DNA from: Bradyrhizobium cenepequi
GTDB taxonomy: Bacteria; Pseudomonadota; Alphaproteobacteria; Rhizobiales; Xanthobacteraceae
Assembly: GCF_020329485.1 (NCBI RefSeq)
Contig: NZ_JAGKJI010000005.1
Location: 62,001 to 126,000, forward strand
Direction: 5' to 3'
Length of the DNA stretch: 64,000 nucleotides
Positions 7,077-15,650 of the stretch are shown here, one piece after another. A model generated the notes under the pieces. That model was not told where the DNA came from. It saw only the letters and a program-made list of their open reading frames with translations, and ran no database searches. The first letter of the stretch is position 1, and every line of letters starts with the position of its first letter. Both the position numbers and the translations under genes were made by a program.

Positions 7077-8333
7077 TCACCGCGCCACCGGCCGGTCATG
7101 ATCGTACAACACGCGGACGCGGATGCTGCCTTCCACAGCCCTCAGATCGGCCAAAAGTCCCTCGCCCTCGCCGCCGACGACGTCGGTCTCGAGCACGACA
7201 TAGCCGACCTCCGGATCGGTCTGCAGGTATTGCGCGAGGATGTTGATGCCGTGGCGGGAGACGGCGTCGTTGACCTGGCGCAGCACGCCAGGGACGTTGC
7301 GGTGCACGTGGATGAAGCGGGTGCCGGTCGGCCGGGCGGGCAGTTGCACCTGCGGGAAGTTGACGGCGCCGAGCGTCGAGCCGACATCGGAATAGTCGAT
7401 CAGCTTGCGCGCGACCTCGCCGCCGATGCGGTCCTGGGCTTCCTCGGTGGAGCCGCCGACATGCGGGGTCAGGATCACGTTGGGAAGGCCCTGCAGCGGC
7501 GAGACGAAGCGGTCTGCGTTCGAGGCCGGCTCGACCGGGAAGACGTCGACAGCGGCGCCGGCGAGCCAGCCTTCGCGCAGGACGCGCGCGAGCGCATCGA
7601 GGTCGACGACGGTGCCGCGCGAGTTGTTGATGAGATAGGCGCCCTGCCTCATCTGCCGCAGCTCGCGCTCGCCGATCATGTTGGCGGTGGCCGGCGTCTC
7701 CGGTACGTGCAGGGAGACGACATCGCTCGCGCTGAGCAGTTCGTCCAGCGTTTCGACCGGCTCGGTGTTGCCGTGACGGAGCTTGTCGGTCTGGTCGAAG
7801 AAGATCACGCGCATGCCCATGGCTTCGGCGAGGTTAGACAATTGCGAGCCGATGTTGCCGTAACCGATGATTCCGAGCGTCTTGCCGCGCACCTCGCGGC
7901 TGCCCTCCGCGGATTTGTCCCAACCGCCGGCATGCGCCGCGACCGAGCGCGGGAATACCCTTCGGAGCAGCATCACCACCTCGGCGATGGTGAGTTCCGC
8001 CACGCTGCGGGTGTTGGAATAAGGCGCATTGAACACGGGAATGCCGAGCCGCCGTGCGGCGTCAAGATCGACCTGGTTGGTGCCGACGGAAAAACAGCCG
8101 ACCGCGATCAGCCGATCGGCCGCCTCCAACACATCGGAAGTGAGCTGGGTCCTCGAACGAATGCCCAGCATGTGCACGCCCGACAGCGCCTTCTTGAGCT
8201 CCTTGGCGCCGAGTGCCTTCGTCAGCCGCTCGACCTCGGTATAGCCATTGACGTCGAACAGGCGGACGGCGGATACGTTCACGCCTTCCAGCAGCAGGAC
8301 GCGGATCTTTTGCTTGGGCAGAGACAGGGGCAT
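7077..8333 (-). CDS. serA: D-3-phosphoglycerate dehydrogenase, short ACT-domain type
   Basis: SerA oxidises 3-phosphoglycerate to 3-phosphohydroxypyruvate, the first step of serine synthesis. The 418-residue length matches the E. coli-type enzyme. Visible parts: the substrate-binding domain with RSRTQLT and VGTNQVD, the NAD Rossmann motif GYGNIGS at 157-163, NNSRGTVVD with the catalytic Arg, DVFPVEP with the acid region and LTPHVGGST with the catalytic His. A C-terminal ACT domain (from about residue 340, FIHVHRNVPGVLRQVND) normally mediates serine feedback inhibition. The gene follows the small gene at 8463 by 129 bases on the same strand. No strong ribosome-binding site is visible. Confidence 0.93.
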   Translation of the reverse strand: MPLSLPKQKIRVLLLEGVNVSAVRLFDVNGYTEVERLTKALGAKELKKALSGVHMLGIRSRTQLTSDVLEAADRLIAVGCFSVGTNQVDLDAARRLGIPVFNAPYSNTRSVAELTIAEVVMLLRRVFPRSVAAHAGGWDKSAEGSREVRGKTLGIIGYGNIGSQLSNLAEAMGMRVIFFDQTDKLRHGNTEPVETLDELLSASDVVSLHVPETPATANMIGERELRQMRQGAYLINNSRGTVVDLDALARVLREGWLAGAAVDVFPVEPASNADRFVSPLQGLPNVILTPHVGGSTEEAQDRIGGEVARKLIDYSDVGSTLGAVNFPQVQLPARPTGTRFIHVHRNVPGVLRQVNDAVSRHGINILAQYLQTDPEVGYVVLETDVVGGEGEGLLADLRAVEGSIRVRVLYDHDRPVAR

Positions 8334-8462
8334 CGCTCGTCCGATCGTGGTCTCGCCGGACCGATCGTCGGAAATTTGGGCTGGCCCGGACGAGCGGACG
8401 GATATCCGCCCTTGCCGCCCGAGGCAACCACCGAAAGCACAAGCCGCCGTGTCGTGGTCCAG

Positions 8463-8669
8463 TCACCCGCCCAGCACGTTCCCCCATCCGTCGAACACGA
8501 ACTGGCGCCACGCGATCGCGCCGTCGGCGCGCGCGTTGCTGGAGCGGCGGAAGTCGTCGGCTTCGTCGCCGGTCCAGGTGATAATCTCGTCCGTGGCGCG
8601 GTCGTGCAGGACCGCGGGCTCGGACGGGTCGAAATTCTTCATGGGGTGAAGGGTCTGCTGAGCTGTCAT
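8463..8669 (-). CDS. Small conserved-looking protein of unknown function, upstream of serA
   Basis: The product is 68 residues from ATG 8669, or 59 residues from ATG 8642; neither start has a good ribosome-binding site. The body reads as a compact acidic domain (VLHDRATDEIITWTGDEA, then DDFRRSSNARADGAI and WRQFVFDGWGNVLGG). It lacks a signal peptide and membrane segment. It precedes serA on the same strand and might share its transcript. No family recognised. Confidence 0.5.
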   Translation of the reverse strand: MTAQQTLHPMKNFDPSEPAVLHDRATDEIITWTGDEADDFRRSSNARADGAIAWRQFVFDGWGNVLGG

Positions 8670-8792
8670 GCCGGCACAACGCGTTCGAGAGCAGGAAGGT
8701 TGCGCTCGATCGATCGGATGCATCCGGATTGCACTGGGGGCCGGAGATTGTGCAGAGGCTTCTTTGATGCCGTCATGGCTCCAGAGAAAAGA

Positions 8793-8814
8793 CCGGCGGG
8801 CGTTACGCCGCCGG
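8793..8814. terminator. Orphan hairpin terminator candidate (in gap 8670-9111)
   Basis: CCGGCGG and CCGCCGG form a stem around CGTTACG-type loop sequence. On the minus strand it is followed by TCTTTTCT, and on the plus strand by CCTTCTCTT, so it looks like an intrinsic terminator in either direction. No called gene reads into it on either strand: the plus side has only 8670-8790 between two divergent genes. The rest of the 440-base gap shows no gene. Confidence 0.5.
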
Positions 8815-9111
8815 CCTTCTCTTGCAACTGCCGGCTCCCGGAGTCCGGTTCCGCTGCAAATTCCCCTGCCCTTAAGCTGACCCCGATGAGTTTAATAAAG
8901 TCCTAACAAGTCAGAAGTGGCCTGGATCACACTTGCCGGCAGTCACCGCAAAACTACGGAGTCATTCCATCGCACGATGAGTCGTCGTGATGCGTTCGCG
9001 CATCGCTGCATATTGTTGGCGCGCTGAGCTTAACCATTGCGCATTGCTTGTCTTAGGGAACCACCGACTCAGTGCTACCATGCACTGCATACCGAAACAG
9101 GAGTGCTTCGG

Positions 9112-9354
9112 ATGCCTTGCTACAGCTTCGATCTCGTCGTTGGAGAAGAGTTCAGGAATCAGGGCTCGATCATCCTCGAGGACCTGCACGTTGCCTCCGA
9201 CCGAGCCGATCAGCTCGCCAACGAGCTCTCGCAAGTGAAGCCCGAGTTGAAAGCGAAGGGCTGTGCGGTTCGCGTCACCGACGCCGACAATATCGAACTC
9301 TATCGCACGCCGCTCGATCCCGTTCCGGCATGGCGCGCCACAAGGCGGATTTGA
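9112..9354 (+). CDS. DUF6894-like small protein
   Basis: The 80-residue product opens MPCYSFDLVVGEEFRNQG and continues with SIILEDLHVASDRADQLA, the strand-then-helix layout of the small DUF6894-type proteins (compare 5235-5465). It lacks a signal peptide. The ATG at 9112 is preceded by CAGGAG eight bases upstream; upstream in-frame extension has no such signal. Function unknown. It stands alone. Confidence 0.65.
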   Translation: MPCYSFDLVVGEEFRNQGSIILEDLHVASDRADQLANELSQVKPELKAKGCAVRVTDADNIELYRTPLDPVPAWRATRRI

Positions 9355-9453
9355 ACAGCGACACGACGCGAAGGCGGCCGGCGCGCGAACGCGATCCTCC
9401 TTCGTCTGAAGAAGGCTCCGGCCTACACTATACCCGCCGGCCTTATCACCACG

Positions 9454-9690
9454 TCACCGTCGGTGATGCCTCGCGGAAGCGCGCGCATGACGCGCCGGAG
9501 GTGCTACAACCGACAGGTCGACGCGGCCGACGGACGCCAGGGCATTCCGCGGGTAGGAATGGGAGCCGACGCCCAGGCTCTGATAGAACGCCTGCGCGCC
9601 AGGCTCCTGGACCGCCTGCTGCGCAGCCGCCGGAGTGACGATCGCCGCCGATATCAATGTAACCGCGCTGAAAAACTTGAATGCAGTCAT
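9454..9690 (-). CDS. Small secreted protein with QEPGAQAFYQSLG motif
   Basis: The 78-residue product has a signal peptide (MTAFKFFSAVTLISAAIVTPAAAQQ). Its short mature region starts AVQEPGAQAFYQSLGVG. The protein at 10430-10792 has a similar start after cleavage (GVTQEPGAIGFSYPNS), so the two may belong to one loosely conserved exported group. The C-terminus turns basic and low complexity (ARHARASARHHRR), which is unusual and could reflect a frameshift. Its ATG overlaps the TGA of a weakly supported upstream frame (9687-9983). Confidence 0.55.
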   Translation of the reverse strand: MTAFKFFSAVTLISAAIVTPAAAQQAVQEPGAQAFYQSLGVGSHSYPRNALASVGRVDLSVVAPPARHARASARHHRR

Positions 9691-9983
9691 CGCCTAATCC
9701 CTTTCGATTTGACCAAACGAGTGGCGTTCACCTTCACCAACGTTTCGAAGTCATCGTGATTTTCGTGTGTCGAGATAGCGATCGGACGCGCACGTTCAAT
9801 GGAATGATATTCATCATCTGAAAACATCATCGTGATCGACCACGACGGATGTGCGAGCTTGAATGGGTCGGCGTATCCGGCCCCTGCATCCTCGGAAGAA
9901 ACTTCGCTGCGAATGTCGGCCGGCGAAACGGCACCTTCCTGATCCGAGCCTGAAATAGAATGATCTTCCCAAGCACCAACCAC
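9687..9983 (-). CDS. Uncertain open frame of 98 residues
   Basis: This frame ends in a TGA overlapping the ATG of the secreted-protein gene at 9690 (ATGA junction), an arrangement typical of coupled genes. The predicted protein (for example HPSWSITMMFSDDEYHSIE and HDDFETLVKVNATRLV) is not low complexity, but codon choice is more A/T-rich than its neighbours and the start would be GTG without a clear ribosome-binding site. It may be a short acquired or decaying gene, or noise. No family recognised. Confidence 0.3.
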   Translation of the reverse strand: MVGAWEDHSISGSDQEGAVSPADIRSEVSSEDAGAGYADPFKLAHPSWSITMMFSDDEYHSIERARPIAISTHENHDDFETLVKVNATRLVKSKGIRR

Positions 9984-10099
9984 GGATGCGCGCCGCAGTC
10001 AGTGCGGCCGTCTCGCGCGCGAGATCGATGCGCCGTTCACGTTTTGCTGAGCTGCGGACATGAACCGCATGGCGCGGTTCTATCTAATGCGCGAATAAA

Positions 10100-10267
10100 T
10101 CAAGCCGCTAACAATTGATCAAACTCCGCTGGAGCGTACGACTTTCCCCCGTCGTCGGTGATCACGACTTGCCAACCGGCGCTCGCGAAGACGCGCGCTT
10201 TGGCGACAATGACCAATGAACTCTGGCGCTCGACCTTGACCTTCTCGTTGTCGCGTTCTGCGATCAT
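10100..10267 (-). CDS. Small conserved-looking protein, 55 residues
   Basis: From the ATG at 10267 the product reads MIAERDNEKVKVERQSS, then LVIVAKARVFASAGWQVVIT and DDGGKSYAPAEFDQLLA. The A-R-x-F-x-S-A-G-W-Q-V-V-I-T-D-D-G-G-K stretch resembles a short beta-hairpin domain I associate with hypothetical proteins of Bradyrhizobium. A longer version would need a TTG start at 10339. Role unknown, cytoplasmic. Confidence 0.5.
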   Translation of the reverse strand: MIAERDNEKVKVERQSSLVIVAKARVFASAGWQVVITDDGGKSYAPAEFDQLLAA

Positions 10268-10383
10268 CCTGTAGGACAATTTCTTTATCCCATGTTTGCG
10301 CTGCCGTCTGCGCCAGTTGCCAACAGGCTTTGGCCGCAATTCGCCGGGAACGTGACGATTTGATGGAGCGGCGGGCGCGGCAA

Positions 10384-10408
10384 CAAAAAAGCGGCCCCTA
10401 GGGCCGCT
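10384..10408 (-). terminator. Intrinsic terminator of the gene at 10430-10792
   Basis: On the minus strand AGCGGCCC pairs with GGGCCGCT across a short loop and is followed at once by TTTTTTG. It lies 22 bases beyond the stop codon at 10430. A clear rho-independent terminator. Confidence 0.85.
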
Positions 10409-10429
10409 CTCTTGTCGCTACTCCGTTCC

Positions 10430-10792
10430 TCAGTAGGGATCGTAGCTATAATAGGCGTAGGAATCATATGGCTCGAACGGCGCGGCAGCGATCGCGGCTG
10501 CCGTACCGATCGCGCCACCGACGACGCCGGCTGCGACCTCACCCGGACCCGGCCCGTAATAGGGTCGGTGATAGACCGGCCCGTAGTAGGCCTGCCGATA
10601 ATAGCCCATGCGGGGATAGCGGCCGGTGTTATAGGGCGTACCGACGCCATAGCTGCCGGTCAGGTAGCGCGAATTCGGATAGCTGAATCCGATCGCGCCC
10701 GGCTCCTGCGTGACTCCTTGGGCCATCGCCGGGGTGGCGAGCGTCGCCGCCGTCAGCATCGCGGCGGCGCCCAATAGTGCAAGCTTCTTCAT
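10430..10792 (-). CDS. Secreted Tyr/Gly/Pro-rich protein
   Basis: The 120-residue product carries a strong signal peptide (MKKLALLGAAAMLTAATLATP, cut near AMAQ). The mature part is rich in Tyr, Gly and Pro (TGRYPRMGYYRQAYYGP, YHRPYYGPGPGE), then has a Gly/Ala hydrophobic stretch (AAGVVGGAIGTAAAIAAAP) and a YDSYAYYSYDPY tail. The Gly/Ala segment resembles a glycine-zipper membrane hairpin. Function unknown; an envelope structural role is an inference. It has a GGAGGA ribosome-binding site and its own terminator, so it is monocistronic. Confidence 0.7.
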   Translation of the reverse strand: MKKLALLGAAAMLTAATLATPAMAQGVTQEPGAIGFSYPNSRYLTGSYGVGTPYNTGRYPRMGYYRQAYYGPVYHRPYYGPGPGEVAAGVVGGAIGTAAAIAAAPFEPYDSYAYYSYDPY

Positions 10793-10914
10793 CGGTCCTC
10801 CTCCAATGGTGCCCCTTCGGAAGCGGCAACGATGGGATGCGGACGCCGTTCCCATTTTCCGTTCAACGAGCCGTGAAGTTCCGGTTCCTCCGCGCTTCAG
10901 GCGCTCGCCATAGG

Positions 10915-12063
10915 CTAGGCCTTGGTCTCCATAGCCTGCCGCACATCCGGCAACCTGCTCCGCGCCGGTACGGCGCGCCGCTTGGCGATCCACAGATAGA
11001 TGCCGCTGCCTAGCACGATAATGGTGACGAGATCGAGCAACGCCCAGACGATCTTGAGCGGCAGTGCGCCATAATCGCCGAAATGCAGCGGTCGCGAGAC
11101 CTGTAGTGCCTTCAGATACCAGGGCACCTGCGGCGCAATGATGTCCTCACCATTGTTGGCGTCGACCAGCATCGGCTGCAGCATGCGCGCCGTGAACGGA
11201 GTTGCGCCCTTGGTCCAGACGATCACATGTTGCGGACTGCCGAAGCGGGCCGATGTCGGCATCGTGACGGATGTCACCAATCGATCGGGAAATCGTTCGC
11301 GCACACGGCTGACGGCGGATTGAACGGAGGGAATCGGCGCGACCGGCTTGCCCTGATACGGGGCGAGCAGAACCGGCACCAGTTGCGCGCGCCACAGGTC
11401 AAACAGCGGCGTCGCCAGCGTGTTGATCGTCCCGGTCAAGCCGACCACCACGGCCCAGGTCACCGTGACGATGCCGAGCAGATTATGCGTATCGAGCCAT
11501 TTGAGGCGCGGCGACGACCCGCGTCGGATCGTGCCGAAATCCAGCCGCCGCATGAACGGCCAGTACACGACGATGCCCGAGATTAGTGACACGACGAAGA
11601 CAAGCCCCATCGCGCCGAGGAACAATTCGCCTGGCAAGCTCGTGAACATGTCCTTGTGGATGCGCAGCACGATATCCATCATGTCCTGATGCGGCGTCTC
11701 CTCGCCGAGCACATTGGCTGTGCGCGCATCGATAGTGACGCGATGAAACCGGCCGGGCACGGGAACGGCGGTCGGCGACATCGCGACTGTGACCAGCGGC
11801 ACCGCCTGCTTCAAATTGGCGAGGAGAACGAACTGGCCGGGATAGTGCTGCTGCGCGACCTCGATCACCCGATCAAGCGATGCACGCGGGGTATCGGTCG
11901 GCATCTCTGGCGCCGCGATCTCCTCTTCGAGGAGATCATCGATTTCGTGATGGAAAACCAGCGGCAGGCCGGTCACGCACAGCATCAGCAGGAACACCAT
12001 GCTGACCAGCGAGGTCCAGGTGTGAATGCGCGACCACAGCCGGATCGTTTGCGGTCGGGCCAT
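10915..12063 (-). CDS. PepSY-associated transmembrane protein (siderophore-iron reduction candidate)
   Basis: This 382-residue inner-membrane protein belongs to the PepSY-TM family. It has an N-terminal helix (RIHTWTSLVSMVFLLMLCVTG), a PepSY-like periplasmic region, paired helices in the middle (ELFLGAMGLVFVVSLISGI; LLGIVTVTWAVVVGLTG) and a last helix (IVWALLDLVTIIVLGSGIYL). Conserved His residues at helix ends (RIHTWTS, RIHKDMF, DTHNLLG) are those thought to bind haem in related iron reductases. Its gene starts eight bases after the stop of the TonB-dependent receptor, so the two form an operon. That context suggests reduction or handling of ferric siderophore at the inner membrane. Confidence 0.85.
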   Translation of the reverse strand: MARPQTIRLWSRIHTWTSLVSMVFLLMLCVTGLPLVFHHEIDDLLEEEIAAPEMPTDTPRASLDRVIEVAQQHYPGQFVLLANLKQAVPLVTVAMSPTAVPVPGRFHRVTIDARTANVLGEETPHQDMMDIVLRIHKDMFTSLPGELFLGAMGLVFVVSLISGIVVYWPFMRRLDFGTIRRGSSPRLKWLDTHNLLGIVTVTWAVVVGLTGTINTLATPLFDLWRAQLVPVLLAPYQGKPVAPIPSVQSAVSRVRERFPDRLVTSVTMPTSARFGSPQHVIVWTKGATPFTARMLQPMLVDANNGEDIIAPQVPWYLKALQVSRPLHFGDYGALPLKIVWALLDLVTIIVLGSGIYLWIAKRRAVPARSRLPDVRQAMETKA

Positions 12064-12071
12064 CGGCGCGC

Positions 12072-14393
12072 CTACCAGCGATAGCTCACTGTGCCCGTGA
12101 TGGTTCGCGGGCTGGTGTATTGGCAGCCGCCATTCGTGGTGCAGGCCGTCGTGACGCGGTCGGCAATGTTCTTCACGTTCAGCGCGAGGTTGATGCCCTT
12201 GGGCTGACGGTAATGGATCCCGGCATCGAACACGGTGTAGCCTTCATTCACGATGGTATTCTGCTGGTCAGCGTAAGTTGGACCATTGTAGCGGATACCA
12301 CCGCCGACTCCCCAGCCGTCCAGCGTGCCGCCCTGGATCGTATAATCCACATAGGCCGACGCAAGCTCCCGCGCGACCAGCACGGGCACCTTGTTGAGGT
12401 CAGAGCCGGTGCTCTGCGTCACCGTCACGTCCTGATTGGTGTAAGTCGCAATGATGTTGAGCCCCGGCAAGGCCTGCGCGAGAGCCTCGATCTCGACGCC
12501 GCGCGAATTGACCTCGCCAAGCTGAACCTGGAAGCCGATATTGGCGGGATCCGGAGTCGGCGCATTCTGCTGGGTCAGATCGTACAGGGCTGTCGTAATC
12601 AGCAGGCTGCGGTTGGGCTGGTATTTCACGCCGAGTTCGTGCTGCTGCGCGGTGGTCGGCCTGAAGGGATTGCCGGCAAACGTCGTGCCCGCAGTCGGCA
12701 GGAACGATTCCGAATAGCTATAGTAGGGCGCGACGCCGGAATCGAACACGTAGGAGATGGCGCCCCGCTTGGTGAAGGCGTTGTCCTTTGTATCGGTTGT
12801 CTTGGCCTTCAGGAGATCGAACGTATTCTGGTCCGACATGTCGTACCTGCCGGCCAGCGTGAAGATCCAGTTCTGGATCTTCATCTGGTCCTGCGCATAG
12901 ATGCCGACCTGCTCGAGGTTCTGATCTACCGATCCCATGAAGGGCGTAGTCGGCAGCGGGATCGGCTGGTTGTAGATCGGATTCAGCCGGCTGATCGGCG
13001 GTGCGGCACCAGAGAACGTGCGGTTCCTCAGATCGAGCATCTGGTAGTCGATGCCGGAGACCACTGTGTGCTGAACAGGTCCGGTGCTGAGCTTGGCGAT
13101 GACGTGGTTGTCGGTTGCGAACGAGTCGCCCTCTTCTTCGATCCTTGCCGCGCGTCGCGGATAGGTCGTCATGATATCGAGCGGCGATCCCACAAAGGTC
13201 AAATAGCGATAGTCCAGTTTGGTGTGGCCATAGCGGGAACGCGATTCGAAGATCAGGTCATTGCTGAAGCGATGTTCGAACAGGTAGCCGACGCGCGCCT
13301 GTTCCTGATCGAACCTGTTGTAGCTGGGATCGCCAAGGAAAATCGGCAGCGCCTTGACGCTGGTGATAGTTGCGGGCGGAACCACATGCGCAACCGAGAG
13401 CGGAAATGCGTTTCCGGTCAAGTCATGGGAATACTCGCTCAGGATTGTCAGTGTGGTGCTGTTGTCTGGCTTCCACGTCAACGCCGGCGCGATATAAGTC
13501 CGATTGTCCTTCACGAATTTCGAGAACTCCGCGATCTGCGCATCGGCCTCGCGGACCACGCCGGTCAGGCGATACAGCAGCGAGCCGTCCTTGGTCAGGG
13601 GACCGCCGACGTCGAACGCGCCCTGGAAACGCTCATAATTGCCGAGCAGGCCGACGACCTCGCCGAACGGCTGCTCGGTCGGCCGCTTGCTGATGATGTC
13701 GACGAGACCGCCCGGCGAGCCCTGCCCGTACATCACCGAGCTCGGCCCCTTGATCACGTCGATGCGCTCGAAACCGTAGGGCTCGCTGCGGAAGAGCGAG
13801 AAGTAGTTGGGATCGCCCAATTCACGAAGGCCGTCACGATAAGCGCCGTAGCCGTTGTTGCTGAAGCCGCGGAGGTAAACGTTGTCGAAGCGCGAGTCCT
13901 TGCCACCGGGTTGAATCGCAAGACCGGCGACATACTGCAGTCCTTCGACGAGCGTGTTGACCGAACGCGCGTCGAGTTGGTCGCGGCTGACGACCGAGAC
14001 CGACTGCGGCGTCTCGAGAATCGGCGTGTCCGTCTTCATCGCCGCCGAACTGACGTAAGGCACGAAGCCCTTCACGGGATCGGTGCCGCGTTCAAAGGAT
14101 GATGCCGAGGGTTGAGGTGCCGCCTGCTGCTGTGCGGCCTGCCGGCGAGCAGTGGACCGTGCGCGAGTTGCCGAAGCCGAACGCGAGCTTGGCTGCGGGC
14201 GCGCCTGCCGTTTGCGAGGCGCGCTTTGCTCGACCACGACCGGCGGCAACGAATAGCCGCTGCCACCGGTTTGAGCATGTGCATCGCCGGCATGAATGGC
14301 AATCAACGGAAGCACGGAGATTCCCAAGAGCAGCAGTAAACGTTCGCGCACGCCGCCCTCGCAGGCGCGCGCGTTGAAGAACAACCCCAACAT
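12072..14393 (-). CDS. TonB-dependent siderophore receptor
   Basis: This 773-residue outer-membrane receptor takes up a ferric siderophore using TonB energy. It starts with a signal peptide (LLLLLGISVLPLIAIHAGDAHAQ), then a basic Ala/Pro linker. The plug domain follows at about 130-240 (TPQSVSVVSRDQLDARSV, GPSSVMYGQGSPGGLVDI) and a 22-strand barrel ends in the aromatic GTVSYRW. The TPQSV signature places it in the FhuA/FoxA/FpvA siderophore group; it has no N-terminal signalling (STN) domain. Substrate is not evident. It is the first gene of an operon with the PepSY protein, with a dyad TGTACG-N10-CGTACA 66 bases upstream of the start. Confidence 0.92.
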   Translation of the reverse strand: MLGLFFNARACEGGVRERLLLLLGISVLPLIAIHAGDAHAQTGGSGYSLPPVVVEQSAPRKRQARPQPSSRSASATRARSTARRQAAQQQAAPQPSASSFERGTDPVKGFVPYVSSAAMKTDTPILETPQSVSVVSRDQLDARSVNTLVEGLQYVAGLAIQPGGKDSRFDNVYLRGFSNNGYGAYRDGLRELGDPNYFSLFRSEPYGFERIDVIKGPSSVMYGQGSPGGLVDIISKRPTEQPFGEVVGLLGNYERFQGAFDVGGPLTKDGSLLYRLTGVVREADAQIAEFSKFVKDNRTYIAPALTWKPDNSTTLTILSEYSHDLTGNAFPLSVAHVVPPATITSVKALPIFLGDPSYNRFDQEQARVGYLFEHRFSNDLIFESRSRYGHTKLDYRYLTFVGSPLDIMTTYPRRAARIEEEGDSFATDNHVIAKLSTGPVQHTVVSGIDYQMLDLRNRTFSGAAPPISRLNPIYNQPIPLPTTPFMGSVDQNLEQVGIYAQDQMKIQNWIFTLAGRYDMSDQNTFDLLKAKTTDTKDNAFTKRGAISYVFDSGVAPYYSYSESFLPTAGTTFAGNPFRPTTAQQHELGVKYQPNRSLLITTALYDLTQQNAPTPDPANIGFQVQLGEVNSRGVEIEALAQALPGLNIIATYTNQDVTVTQSTGSDLNKVPVLVARELASAYVDYTIQGGTLDGWGVGGGIRYNGPTYADQQNTIVNEGYTVFDAGIHYRQPKGINLALNVKNIADRVTTACTTNGGCQYTSPRTITGTVSYRW

Positions 14394-14458
14394 CGCAGTC
14401 CCCAGTTTGTGCGGGGACCATTGCAGACGCTTTCAACACGCTTCAAACGAATTCAACC

Positions 14459-14480
14459 TGTACGAACTGGAATCCGTACA
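14459..14480. promoter_or_regulatory. Dyad TGTACG-N10-CGTACA upstream of the siderophore receptor
   Basis: Six-base arms at 14459-14464 and 14475-14480 with a ten-base spacer lie upstream of the receptor start at 14393, in a local A/T-rich stretch. The spacing suits a dimeric regulator. It does not match the Irr (ICE) or Fur consensus that I know. Confidence 0.35.
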
Positions 14481-14586
14481 ATATGGAATTAGTTCAATTC
14501 AAAGCAGAGGTATCAGCTTGTTGGCTGCAGAAGAACCGAATGCAGCTCGCGGCCCCGCGCCCACCGGCGCCGAGCCAAAAAGAAAA

Positions 14587-14613
14587 CCCCGCCTCCACGA
14601 ACGGAAGGCGGGG
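14587..14613 (-). terminator. Intrinsic terminator downstream of the RlpA gene
   Basis: On the minus strand CCCCGCCT and AGGCGGGG form an 8-base-pair stem with an 11-base loop, followed directly by TTTTCTTTTT. It is oriented to end transcripts from 14783-15364, about 170 bases past that stop codon. The rest of the gap 14394-14782 holds only the dyad at 14459-14480. Confidence 0.85.
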
Positions 14614-14782
14614 ACTGAAGTTCATTGGGTCAGAAATCCGCACGCAATGGATAAGTTCAAGGCGCGGGGCGTAGCAGATTGAATCTTATCGCGGCGATAC
14701 GCGCGGGCAACGTGATTAAAGCGCCGAGAGCGAGGGAGATTTTCCCGACAACGATGGAGAAAATTCCCGATCTTTCTCCAAG

Positions 14783-15364
14783 CTAATGGAGCACGTCGAG
14801 CCGGACGTTGGTGAGACCCTTGCCGACCATTCCGAGTTCTTGCGCGGCGGAATAGGAGACGTCGACGATCCGCCCCTGCACGTACGGACCGCGGTCGTTG
14901 ACCCGCACCGTCACCGAACGGCCGCTCTTGACGTCGGTAACGCGAAGCTTGGTGCCGAACGGCAGGTTCGGATGCGCGGCGGTCAATTCGTTCTTGTCGA
15001 ACTTCTCTCCGCTCGCGGTCTGCGAGTCTTCGCTGTAGAAGCTCGCAACACCCTGGGCTGCCACTTTGGCATCGCCACCCTTGCGCGAGGTGAGCCGCGT
15101 GTGCTTCCGCAGCGCCGCTACCCGCTTCTTCATCGCTATCGCTGCCGTGCGGGTGTGCACGAACGATGCCTGCCTGCTCGCGCCCATTTCCGATCGTTGA
15201 CTGACGACGGTCGACTGCGCGCAGGCCGCCAATGAAGCGGCTCCGAGAACAACCGCAATCAGCCGCGTGGCTTTCCCCACAGGCCCGGCTGAGATCAGGT
15301 GCGCTTCAACCTGCGCCCGCCCCCCAACGTCGACGCACGAATTCACGGCACGGTCGAAACACAT
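14783..15364 (-). CDS. rlpA: RlpA-like septal lipoprotein, double-psi beta-barrel
   Basis: RlpA proteins are outer-membrane lipoproteins that act on denuded peptidoglycan glycan strands, often at the septum. The product ends with the full double-psi beta-barrel: GVASFYSEDSQTASGE, LPFGTKLRVTDVKSG, VRVNDRGPYVQGRIVDVS and the closing YSAAQELGM. The Asp-Arg-Gly-Pro-Tyr motif is intact. No C-terminal SPOR domain follows. A lipobox (VVLGAASLAAC) lies near residue 48. A GTG at 15280 just before GKATRLIAVVLG would give a normal-length lipoprotein signal and may be the true start. Confidence 0.88.
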   Translation of the reverse strand: MCFDRAVNSCVDVGGRAQVEAHLISAGPVGKATRLIAVVLGAASLAACAQSTVVSQRSEMGASRQASFVHTRTAAIAMKKRVAALRKHTRLTSRKGGDAKVAAQGVASFYSEDSQTASGEKFDKNELTAAHPNLPFGTKLRVTDVKSGRSVTVRVNDRGPYVQGRIVDVSYSAAQELGMVGKGLTNVRLDVLH

Positions 15365-15519
15365 GTTGCATCCCCAACTCGCGCCCCTAGCCCAAGCCGA
15401 AATCCAACGTCGCTAAGGGCGAACTCCAATCGGGGCGTAACCGGGGCAGGAAGCGTCGGGGCATGCTTGGCGCTGCGCAATTCCCGCAAAGTGTGGTGAT
15501 TGCGCCACAGCCGGCGCTG

Positions 15520-15630
15520 TCGTTCCGGGCGGAGATGCGTGCCAAGCACGCGGCCCCGGAATCAATTGGCCGCGGGCGCAAAGGCCAAATGAATTCCGGG
15601 TTCGACGCTAATGCGTCGCCCCGGAATGAA
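15520..15630. repeat. TCGTTCCGGG-type long dyad repeat
   Basis: Outer arms TCGTTCCGGGCGGAG and CGTCGCCCCGGAATGAA frame inner complementary arms CCCCGGAATCAATTGGCC and GGCCAAATGAATTCCGGG. Same family as 6306-6426. It fills most of the space between the RlpA and L,D-transpeptidase genes. Confidence 0.75.
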
Positions 15631-15650
15631 GAATGGTGAGCTGGATCAAA

